Positions 20,518 through 26,807 of a stretch of DNA of 26,807 nt are shown in pieces. Under the pieces are notes generated by a model, which worked only from the letters and a program-made list of their open reading frames with translations, ran no database searches and was not told the DNA's origin. The position numbers were made by a program, and so were the translations under genes. Each line of letters starts with the position of its first letter. Positions within the stretch are counted from its first letter, which is position 1. This DNA is from an uncultured Eubacteriales bacterium (GTDB lineage: Bacteria; Bacillota; Clostridia; Oscillospirales; UBA644): the NCBI GenBank assembly GCA_934486965.1, contig CAKSQP010000010.1:1-26807 (forward strand), in the 5' to 3' direction.

Positions 20518-21647
20518 TCTTTTTCACCCTCCTCTTTTTTCCCGTCTTTCGCCTTTTTTGCTTCCGCCGCCTCTCTTTTGGCAATGGATTTATTCATCAT
20601 ATACTTGACGAAGAAGACAAAGCCGCAGAGATAGATTATGATAGCGGAAATAAGGTCGGATATCTGGGACGAATACATCGTCTTGTCGACATACGCGCCG
20701 CCTGCGGTGATATGCTGGATAAAGTATGAGGAGAAAATGGAACCTATCGGGCTCAGACCTCCCAAAAACGCCGCGGCAATGCCGTTAAAGCCCATTCCTG
20801 GAACGGAGGACTGACTGCACGACCACTGCTCGATACCCGAAAGATAGAGCATTGCGGCACCGATGCCCGCAAGCGCTCCGCCTATCGCAAGCGAAACGAT
20901 GATGTTGCTCTTTTCGTTCATTCCGCTGTATTTTGCGGCGTGCTTGTTTAGCCCCGTCGCGCGGAGTTCATATCCGAACTTCGTCTTATCGAGAAGGAGC
21001 CAGATAATAATTACGAAAACTATCGCCATGGGTATCGCAATAGTTACATATTTATTGTTGTTGAAAAGCGTGTCAAGTCCGAGAGACGGAATTGTCGACG
21101 CCTTTCCGAGACTGCGGGTGTAAGGGCTTGTCGGTTCTTTGACGTTTGTCAGAAGCATATTGATAAGGTAAAGGCTTATCCAGTTGAGCATAATGCCGGA
21201 AATAACCTCGTTTACGTTGCAATATGCTTTTAAGAAGCCGACAATTATTCCCCAGACGGCGGCGCCTGCCGCGGCAAGGATTATACACGCATACCACGGA
21301 AGAGACCACGCAAGGGCGGCATAAAGAGAAAGTCCCGCGCCGATAACATACTGTCCTGCGGCACCGATATTGAAAAGTCCGACTTTATAGCAGAACAGAA
21401 TGGAAAGCGAACACATAAGCAGAGGAACCGCTTTGACAAGCGTGTTGCCGAAATGCTTGACCTGCGAGGCAGGCTGAGAAAATGTGAAAAAGTTCTTTAT
21501 AAGGTCGGTTATCCCCTGCCATGCACCCGCGGGGTTTATACAGAGAAGAACAATAAAACCGATGAAAAGTCCGACGATTATGCAGAGAAGAGAAGTAATT
21601 ATCGACTGAACGGTCTTATTTTTGAAAAAGTTTCTTACCTTATCCAT
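20514..21647 (-). CDS. nupP: Nucleoside ABC transporter permease (NupP-like)
   Basis: A 377-aa permease, the second channel subunit. Seen: a cytoplasmic N-terminal stretch (MDKVRNFFKNKTVQ), then membrane segments, the KVGLFNIGAAGQYVIGAG signature and ELRATGLNKHAAKYSGM before the ALAGIGAAMLYLSG region. A charged C-terminal tail rich in Lys, Glu and Ala follows. The ATG at 21647 is chosen because GAGGAG lies six bases upstream and it overlaps the last codons of the ATPase gene (ATGGATAA); an earlier in-frame start would lie deeper in that gene with no ribosome site. It works with the NupQ-like permease downstream. Confidence 0.88.
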   Translation of the reverse strand: MDKVRNFFKNKTVQSIITSLLCIIVGLFIGFIVLLCINPAGAWQGITDLIKNFFTFSQPASQVKHFGNTLVKAVPLLMCSLSILFCYKVGLFNIGAAGQYVIGAGLSLYAALAWSLPWYACIILAAAGAAVWGIIVGFLKAYCNVNEVISGIMLNWISLYLINMLLTNVKEPTSPYTRSLGKASTIPSLGLDTLFNNNKYVTIAIPMAIVFVIIIWLLLDKTKFGYELRATGLNKHAAKYSGMNEKSNIIVSLAIGGALAGIGAAMLYLSGIEQWSCSQSSVPGMGFNGIAAAFLGGLSPIGSIFSSYFIQHITAGGAYVDKTMYSSQISDLISAIIIYLCGFVFFVKYMMNKSIAKREAAEAKKAKDGKKEEGEKE

Positions 21648-23175
21648 TCTGTTCTCCTCTCTTCGCACCCGCCATATAAAGACCGAGTTCTTCGACGGTC
21701 GTTGTCTTCGGGTCGAGCTCTCCGACGATTTCGCCGTCGAACATGACGAGAATTCTGTCAGAAACGCTCATAACTTCGTCGAGTTCGAGCGAAACGAGAA
21801 GAACGGCTCTGCCAAGGTCTCTCTGTGCGACAAGTTTTTTGTGAATATATTCGATAGCACCGACGTCTAGCCCGCGTGTCGGCTGGACCGCCACAAGCAG
21901 CGACGGGTCGCGGTCGATTTCTCTTGCGACTATCGCTTTCTGCTGGTTTCCGCCCGACATACTTCTTGCAACGGTTATCGGGCCCTGACCCGAACGCACG
22001 TCGTACTGTTCGATAAGTTTATTTGCATATTTGCGGATATTTTTGCGCTTAAGGAACCCCGTGCGCCCCGTGAATTCCGACTCAAAATAGCGCTGGAGGA
22101 CCATATCGTCTTCAAGGGTATAGTCAAGGACAAGCCCGTGCTTATGTCTGTCTTCGGGGATATAACTCATTCCCGAAAGAGTGCGTTTTCTTATGGGCGC
22201 ATGGGTCATATCATTGCCGAAGAACTTGACTTTTCCGCTTTTTACTTTTTCGAGACCCGTTATTCCGTAAACGAGTTCCGACTGGCCGTTGCCGTCGATA
22301 CCCGCGATACAGACGATCTCTCCGCCCCTTACGTTAAAGGAAACGTTCTTTACGGCGTCCTTTTTATGGACAAGGCTCGGAACGGTCAGATTTTCGACTT
22401 CGAGAATGACTTCTCCCGGTTCTTTATCCTCTTTATGTACGACGAATTCGACGTCTCTGCCGACCATCATACGGGAAAGTTCCTGTTTTGTCGTGTCTTT
22501 TATATTTACGGTGCCGATACACTTGCCCTTGCGCAGGACGGTGCAGCGGTCGGCGACCTCCATTATCTCGTTTAGTTTATGCGAAATGAAAAGAATAGAC
22601 TTGCCTTCGGCGGCAAGGTTTTTCATTATCTGCATAAGTTCGGTTATTTCCTGCGGAGTAAGGACCGCGGTAGGTTCGTCGAAAATAAGGATTTCGTTAT
22701 CGCGGTAAAGCATTTTCAAAATTTCAGTACGCTGCTGCATTCCGACAGAAATATTTTCGACCACGGCGTCGGGGTCGACGGCAAGACCGTAAAGTTTCGA
22801 CAGTTCGAGAACCTTTTCTCTCGCCTCTTTTTTCCGCAAAAAGCCTGCGGTATTCGGCTCTACGCCGAGAATTATATTGTCGAGAACGGTAAAACATTCA
22901 ACAAGTTTGAAATGCTGATGAACCATTCCTATCCCAAGTGCGTTTGCATCGTTCGGGTCTTTTATTTCAACCTTTTTCCCGTCTTTGAGAATTTCTCCCT
23001 CTTCGGGGTGATAAAGACCGAAAAGCACCGACATCAGCGTTGATTTTCCCGCTCCGTTTTCGCCGAGAAGAGCGTGAATTTCGCCCTTTTTCAGTTGGAG
23101 GGTGATATCGTCGTTTGCAATAATACCGGGGAATTTTTTAGTAATATGCAGCATCTCTATGGCATATTCTCCCAT
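21640..23175 (-). CDS. nupO: Nucleoside ABC transporter ATP-binding protein (NupO-like)
   Basis: A 511-aa tandem ATPase with two nucleotide-binding domains, as in sugar and BMP-type importers. First half: Walker A GENGAGKST, Q-loop region VHQHFK, signature ISVGMQQR (a variant of LSGGQ), Walker B ILIFDEPTAVL. Second half: degenerate Walker A GIDGNGQSE (no lysine), signature MSGGNQQK and VAVQPTRGLDVGA in place of a canonical Walker B. One site is therefore expected to be impaired, which is normal for the family. The ATG at 23175 has GGGGAG eight bases upstream; an earlier start would run through the terminator-like hairpin after the binding-protein gene. Confidence 0.9.
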   Translation of the reverse strand: MGEYAIEMLHITKKFPGIIANDDITLQLKKGEIHALLGENGAGKSTLMSVLFGLYHPEEGEILKDGKKVEIKDPNDANALGIGMVHQHFKLVECFTVLDNIILGVEPNTAGFLRKKEAREKVLELSKLYGLAVDPDAVVENISVGMQQRTEILKMLYRDNEILIFDEPTAVLTPQEITELMQIMKNLAAEGKSILFISHKLNEIMEVADRCTVLRKGKCIGTVNIKDTTKQELSRMMVGRDVEFVVHKEDKEPGEVILEVENLTVPSLVHKKDAVKNVSFNVRGGEIVCIAGIDGNGQSELVYGITGLEKVKSGKVKFFGNDMTHAPIRKRTLSGMSYIPEDRHKHGLVLDYTLEDDMVLQRYFESEFTGRTGFLKRKNIRKYANKLIEQYDVRSGQGPITVARSMSGGNQQKAIVAREIDRDPSLLVAVQPTRGLDVGAIEYIHKKLVAQRDLGRAVLLVSLELDEVMSVSDRILVMFDGEIVGELDPKTTTVEELGLYMAGAKRGEQNG

Positions 23176-23191
23176 GGCATCGGCTCCCCTT

Positions 23192-23230
23192 TCAAAAATA
23201 GAGAAGGGGCGTCCCAGAGGACACCCCTTC
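23192..23230 (-). terminator. Partial terminator between the binding-protein and ATPase genes
   Basis: On the minus strand, GAAGGGGTGTCC pairs with GGACGCCCCTTC (23230-23219 with 23214-23203); the U-G pair only works in the minus-strand RNA, which fixes the orientation. TCTATTTTTG follows. It probably lets excess binding protein be made relative to transporter subunits. Confidence 0.68.
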
Positions 23231-23258
23231 AAATAATCGTCATTCAAAATGTGCCCGA

Positions 23259-23277
23259 TAGCATAATAATTATGCTA
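23259..23277. repeat. Inverted repeat after the binding-protein gene
   Basis: TAGCATAAT and ATTATGCTA separated by one base, a perfect 9-bp inverted repeat just after the BMP stop codon. It could protect the 3' end of the abundant bmp mRNA or bind a protein. There is no T tail of its own. Confidence 0.55.
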
Positions 23278-23285
23278 GGCTTCAA

Positions 23286-24506
23286 TTAACCCTTAATGGT
23301 TCCCTGGTAGTCAACTGTAACGTTGGTTACTGCGGGCTTTTTGGAAGTATCGCCGGAAACGGTGATCTTCTTTTCGAAGAGGTCTTTTACAAGGGCTTTA
23401 TAATCGTCCTGTGTAAATTTGCCTTCGGTCCACTGAGTGGTTTCCATAGGAATCTGAACATAGTTGAGGGTCGGGTCGTCGCCGGAAACGAGTCCGAGGT
23501 TTGCGATCTTGCCCTTGTAGTTATCCCAGTTGCCGTTGTCTATGATATCCTTAAGGGTATCGATGGTTGTCGGATAAAGACCCTTCATAGCGGAGGTAAC
23601 GGTGATACCGTCGCCGTATTTCTTATCGATAACGGGTTTCTGGTCGGTGTCGACGCCGATAAGTTTGCCGTTCTTCTTAACAGCCGCTTCGCCTGCAGAG
23701 GTGTAGATACCGCCGCCGCATGCAAATACGATCTCGGTGCCGTTCTGATACCAAGTATCCATTCTTGCGGTGATGTCTGCGTCGCCGTAGAACTGTCCGC
23801 CGTAAACGTAGTTGAGTTCAACATTGATACCGAGTTCTTTGGCAGCGTCGTTTACGCCCTGAACAAAGCCGTAGCCGAAACGAACGACCGCGGGAACTTC
23901 CATTCCGCCGAGGAATCCGAGTTTGGTGTAGCCGAGTTTAACAGCGGCAACGCCTGCCATATATCCGGAAAGTTCTTCCTGATATATTGCGGAGTAAACG
24001 TTGGACATATTTACATATTTGTCAAAATCCCAGTTATCGGGAGTGTAATCGTACTTTTCGCCTGCTTTGGTAACGCCTGCTTCGAGAAGGTCGCCCTTAG
24101 CAACGTCGAGTGCGAAGAATTTAACATTGGGGTACTGAGGAGCCGCTTCAACGATAGCGCCTGCGAAAGCGTAACCGGGCATTACTATGAGGTTATGTCC
24201 GTCGTCGATCGCTTTTTCTATCATCGCAACTCTGTCTGCGGTGGTGTCGCCTGCGGGTTTATAATACTGGAAATCGTATCCTTTGCCCTTGCAGAAAGCA
24301 ACGCATGCTTCGTATGTAGTCTGGTTGAACGACTCGTCGGTGATGTCGCCGTAGTCGGTGATCATTGCTACCTTGTAGGCAACTTCTTCCGTTTTCTTGT
24401 CGTCATCGGGTTTTTTGTCGGGATCTGTTGTTTCACCGCAGCCTGCGAGTACGCAGATGCTGAAAAGCATCATAACTGCAAGTAAAACCGCTAAAAACTT
24501 TTTCAT
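23286..24506 (-). CDS. nupN: BMP-family nucleoside-binding lipoprotein
   Basis: A 406-aa solute-binding lipoprotein: signal peptide with lipobox LAGC (Cys23), a DPDKKPDDDKKTEE linker, then the BMP domain. Typical segments are VAMITDYGDITDESFNQ (ligand-pocket start), NLIVMPGYAFAGA, LGFLGGMEVPAVVRFGYGF and EIVFACGGGIYTSAGEAA, with GVDTDQ later. Homologues (PnrA of Treponema, NupN/YufN of Bacillus) bind purine and pyrimidine nucleosides. AGGAGG sits seven bases before the ATG. It is the first gene behind a strong promoter with an operator-like inverted repeat, and its transcript ends partly at the hairpin before the ATPase gene. Confidence 0.92.
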   Translation of the reverse strand: MKKFLAVLLAVMMLFSICVLAGCGETTDPDKKPDDDKKTEEVAYKVAMITDYGDITDESFNQTTYEACVAFCKGKGYDFQYYKPAGDTTADRVAMIEKAIDDGHNLIVMPGYAFAGAIVEAAPQYPNVKFFALDVAKGDLLEAGVTKAGEKYDYTPDNWDFDKYVNMSNVYSAIYQEELSGYMAGVAAVKLGYTKLGFLGGMEVPAVVRFGYGFVQGVNDAAKELGINVELNYVYGGQFYGDADITARMDTWYQNGTEIVFACGGGIYTSAGEAAVKKNGKLIGVDTDQKPVIDKKYGDGITVTSAMKGLYPTTIDTLKDIIDNGNWDNYKGKIANLGLVSGDDPTLNYVQIPMETTQWTEGKFTQDDYKALVKDLFEKKITVSGDTSKKPAVTNVTVDYQGTIKG

Positions 24507-24543
24507 TGATGAACCTCCTAAAATTTGTGACAGAAATCTGTCT

Positions 24544-24563
24544 TTGTAATAATTTTATCACAA
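24544..24563. promoter_or_regulatory. Operator-like inverted repeat over the bmp -10 box
   Basis: Minus strand TTGTGATAA and TTATTACAA around AA, a 9-bp inverted repeat with one mismatch covering the -10 and start region. A repressor bound here would block the promoter. A second palindrome (GACAGA AA TCTGTC, 24529-24542) lies just downstream in the leader. The cognate protein is unknown. Confidence 0.45.
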
Positions 24564-24580
24564 CTTGTCCGCAATGTCAA
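24552..24580 (-). promoter_or_regulatory. Sigma-A promoter of the nucleoside transporter operon
   Basis: On the minus strand: TTGACA (24580-24575), 17-bp spacer, TAAAAT (24557-24552). Confidence 0.82.
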
Positions 24581-24611
24581 TATCTTTTTTGAAAAAATCG
24601 TCATATTTTTT

Positions 24612-25022
24612 TTACAATTCGATACATGACGGATAAAACGCCCTCGGAAGAAGCCCGTCGAGGGTCAGTTTTTCGAAAGAATCGGCTCCCGTAACGAGCA
24701 GTACGGGGAAATCGGGAGAGCAGAATTCGGCAAGCACCTGCCTGCAAACGCCGCAGGGCGGAAAAGCCCCCGTTATTTTGCCGTCTTTGCCGCCCGCAAC
24801 GGCTATCATTTCAAAAGAAGTATATCCTTCCGAAACCGCCTTGAATACGGCGGTCCTTTCGGCGCAGACGGTCGGAGTGTAGGCCGCATTTTCGATATTA
24901 CAGCCCGTGAAAACTCTTCCGTCGGAAGTAAGGAGAGCCGCTCCGACGCGGTAGCCCGAATAAGGCACATACGCCCGCTCCATCGCTTTTATCGCAAGAC
25001 TGCAAAGTTCTTTTTCGGTCAT
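24612..25022 (-). CDS. cdd: Cytidine deaminase
   Basis: A 136-aa tetrameric-type cytidine deaminase converting (deoxy)cytidine to (deoxy)uridine and ammonia. Zinc ligands and the catalytic glutamate are visible in TVCAERTAVFKAV and PPCGVCRQVL, the small-form arrangement with three cysteines. YVPYSGYRVGAALL and GCNIENAAY form the substrate region. AAGGAGG precedes the ATG. It follows deoB in a compact operon. Its product feeds Pdp and Udk downstream. The end of the gene overlaps a weak hairpin with a T-rich flank, just before the bmp promoter. Confidence 0.95.
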   Translation of the reverse strand: MTEKELCSLAIKAMERAYVPYSGYRVGAALLTSDGRVFTGCNIENAAYTPTVCAERTAVFKAVSEGYTSFEMIAVAGGKDGKITGAFPPCGVCRQVLAEFCSPDFPVLLVTGADSFEKLTLDGLLPRAFYPSCIEL

Positions 25023-25031
25023 ATTTCCTCC

Positions 25032-26180
25032 TTAAAGAAAACTTTTTCCCGAAGACGAATACGGAATTTCGAGATATTCGGCGACCGACGCCGCGATATC
25101 TGCAAACGTCTGACGGATTCCGATATTTCCCGGAGCGATATTCTTTCCGTAAACGATAAGCGGAATATATTCTCTTGTGTGATCGGTGTGGTCGTCGCCG
25201 GGATCGCAGCCGTGGTCGGCGGTTACCATAAGAACATCTCCGTCTTTCATTTCGGAAACGAACGACGGGAGCCAGCCGTCAAATTCGGCATAAGCCGCGG
25301 CGTAGCCGTCAACGTCCTGACGGTGGCCGTAAAGCATATCGAAATCGACGAGATTTACAAAGCAAAGCCCCTCGAAATCCTTTTTAACGGCGTCAAGGGT
25401 CGCCGCCATTCCCTCTTTATTCGAGTGAGTAACGACTTTTTCGGAAATTCCTCTGCCCGCGAAAATATCGGAAATTTTGCCTATCGCGTAAACCGTTTTT
25501 CCGTTTTCGACTATCGCGTCGAGCACGGTCTTTCCCGTCGGTTCAAGCGAAAAGTCGCGGCGGTTCGCAGTCCTTACATAGTCGGGGGATTTGCCGACGA
25601 AAGGACGTGCGATAACTCTGCCGACGGCATTGTCGCCCGTCAGCATTTTTCTTGCGATACGGCAGTATTCGTAAAGCGTTTCGAGAGGCACGACCTCTTC
25701 GTGCGCCGCTATCTGGAAAACGCTGTCGGCGGAGGTGTAAACTATAAGGTCGCCTGTTTTAACGTGTTCGTCGCCGTAAACTTTGATAACTTCGGTACCC
25801 GAATAGGGTTTGTTGCAAAGCACTCCCCTGCCCGTAAGCCTTGAGAATTCGGCGATAACGTCGTCGGGGAATCCGTTCGGGTATGTCGGCATCGCCTTTT
25901 CGGAAATGACGCCCGCGATTTCCCAGTGGCCCGTCGTGGTGTCTTTTCCCGCCGATTTTTCCGCAAGTTTTCCGTATTTTGCGAGCGGTTTTTCGGCTTT
26001 TTCGAGAAAATCGACGCCGTCGATATTGCCTATTCCCATTTTGATCATATTTCTCCCCGAAAACTTCGGAGACTCGGAAATTCTTTTCAGGGTGTTGCAG
26101 TCGCCGTCGCCGAATTTATCGGCGTCGGGAAGTCTGCCTATTCCGCAGGAATCAAGCACTATAAGAAAAATTCTTTTCAT
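25032..26180 (-). CDS. deoB: Phosphopentomutase
   Basis: A 382-aa enzyme of the alkaline-phosphatase superfamily, converting (deoxy)ribose-1-phosphate to the 5-phosphate. Metal and phosphate residues are visible in IVLDSCGIG, GKDTTTGHWE (phosphorylated Thr), TSADSVFQIAAHEE, NLVDFDMLYGHR and TADHGCDPGDDHTDHTREY. Length matches DeoB. The ATG at 26180 is chosen: AGGTGA lies a few bases upstream and overlaps the stop of deoD; a GTG three codons earlier sits in the ribosome site itself. It joins nucleoside cleavage by DeoD and Pdp to the pentose phosphate pathway. Confidence 0.95.
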   Translation of the reverse strand: MKRIFLIVLDSCGIGRLPDADKFGDGDCNTLKRISESPKFSGRNMIKMGIGNIDGVDFLEKAEKPLAKYGKLAEKSAGKDTTTGHWEIAGVISEKAMPTYPNGFPDDVIAEFSRLTGRGVLCNKPYSGTEVIKVYGDEHVKTGDLIVYTSADSVFQIAAHEEVVPLETLYEYCRIARKMLTGDNAVGRVIARPFVGKSPDYVRTANRRDFSLEPTGKTVLDAIVENGKTVYAIGKISDIFAGRGISEKVVTHSNKEGMAATLDAVKKDFEGLCFVNLVDFDMLYGHRQDVDGYAAAYAEFDGWLPSFVSEMKDGDVLMVTADHGCDPGDDHTDHTREYIPLIVYGKNIAPGNIGIRQTFADIAASVAEYLEIPYSSSGKSFL

Positions 26181-26189
26181 AATTTTCAC

Positions 26190-26807
26190 CTATCCGAGGC
26201 GTTTTGCCGTTTCGAGAGCCAGAGTCATCATATCGGTAAAGGAAGTCTGTCTTTCTTCGGCGGTCGTAACTTCGCCCGTGACGATATGGTCGGAAATCGT
26301 GCAGATAGCAAGGGCGTTTTTGCCGCAGCGCGCAGCGTTCATATAGAGAGCCGCCGCCTCCATTTCGATTGCGGAAATTCCCATTTTCGTCCAGACGGCG
26401 TTCGAGGTGAGATCCGCGGGAACGCCCTTTTCATCGGTATAGAAAGTGTCGGAGGAAAGCAGGTTTCCGACATTGTAGCGAAGTTTCATTTCGTCCGCGA
26501 CGGAAACACAAGTCCTGAGCATTTCATAACTGCAAATTGCGGAAAACGTTCCGTGAAGATGATATTGAGACGCGAAATTCGAGTTTGTCGACGCTCCCAT
26601 TCCCATAACAATGTCTCTGACTTTGATTTTCGGGTCGAGAGCCCCTGCGGAGCCTATTCTCATAATGTTTTCAACGCCGAAAAAGTTATAGAGTTCGTAA
26701 GAATATATACCTATCGACGGCATACCCATTCCGCTCGCCATGACCGAAACGCGCGCGCCTTTATAGGTTCCTGTATATCCCTGAATTCCTCTTACGTTAT
26801 TTACGAG
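26190..26807 (-). CDS. deoD: Purine-nucleoside phosphorylase, DeoD type (5' end outside window)
   Basis: The reading frame enters from the right edge with no start, giving 205 residues up to the TAG stop. It begins LVNNVRGIQGYTGTYKGARV, the N-terminal region of hexameric DeoD, so only about 30 residues are missing. Further signatures: GSAGALDPKIKVRDIVMGMGAS, the substrate loop with SSDTFY, AIEMEAAALYM and TISDHIVTGE (with the catalytic Asp). It cleaves purine (deoxy)nucleosides with phosphate. The stop overlaps the ribosome site of deoB, so the two are co-transcribed. Confidence 0.94.
   Translation of the reverse strand, partial: LVNNVRGIQGYTGTYKGARVSVMASGMGMPSIGIYSYELYNFFGVENIMRIGSAGALDPKIKVRDIVMGMGASTNSNFASQYHLHGTFSAICSYEMLRTCVSVADEMKLRYNVGNLLSSDTFYTDEKGVPADLTSNAVWTKMGISAIEMEAAALYMNAARCGKNALAICTISDHIVTGEVTTAEERQTSFTDMMTLALETAKRLG

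Noticed and set aside
24599..24631. Possible terminator of cdd (CGTCAT/ATGACG)
   Set aside because: Only six pairs with a loop of over 20 bases; a T-rich flank is present but the hairpin is too weak to call.

Overview
The window looks like chromosomal DNA of a low-to-mid GC anaerobic member of the Bacillota, probably a gut clostridium. This rests on strong AGGAGG-type ribosome sites, sigma-A promoters with 16-18 bp spacers, a lysine riboswitch in front of an NhaC-type transporter, a fermentative D-lactate dehydrogenase, Sec/lipobox lipoproteins and a BMP-type nucleoside ABC transporter. No rRNA, tRNA, CRISPR array, transposase or integrase was recognised. Species cannot be named from this sequence alone.

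Layout. (1) 1-300: the tail of an upstream transcript with two intrinsic terminators, then a promoter and a run of 13 G directly before a gene fusing a PTS EIIC-type membrane domain to a c-di-GMP phosphodiesterase (EAL) domain. (2) 2.4-4.25 kb: a convergent surface lipoprotein with a Pro/Asp/Gly-rich repeat stalk and a predicted beta-helix. (3) 4.3-10.4 kb, minus strand: an accessory-looking block. A tight operon (HTH regulator, uncharacterised nucleotidyltransferase, thymidylate-kinase-like protein with an extra C-terminal tail, AMP-forming ligase) is followed by a second, paralogous HTH gene, a small holin-like gene and a MATE exporter. The holin-like and MATE genes both appear to start at ACG. 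(4) 10.5-12.8 kb, plus strand: DUF4190-like membrane protein, a divergent Lgt-family protein and D-lactate dehydrogenase. (5) 12.8-14.9 kb: lysine riboswitch plus LysW-type lysine transporter. (6) 14.9-17.6 kb: a RimK-like ATP-grasp ligase and a small lipoprotein from back-to-back promoters, then an undecaprenyl-phosphate sugar-1-phosphate transferase. (7) 17.6-26.8 kb, minus strand: a nearly complete nucleoside uptake and salvage locus (deoD, deoB, cdd; then bmp, ATPase, two permeases, pyrimidine-nucleoside phosphorylase, uridine kinase).

The salvage genes form a coherent pathway. Nucleosides are bound by the BMP lipoprotein and imported by the ABC transporter. They are cleaved by DeoD or Pdp, or deaminated by Cdd. 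The pentose-1-phosphate is isomerised by DeoB, or uridine/cytidine is rephosphorylated by Udk. Several RNA switches or hairpins seem to tune this locus, including a pair of mutually exclusive hairpins just before pdp.

The best candidates for something undescribed are the HTH/nucleotidyltransferase/kinase/ligase cassette at 6.4-10.4 kb, the two adjacent genes with apparent ACG starts, the poly-G tract before the EIIC-EAL gene, and the overlapping hairpins before pdp.
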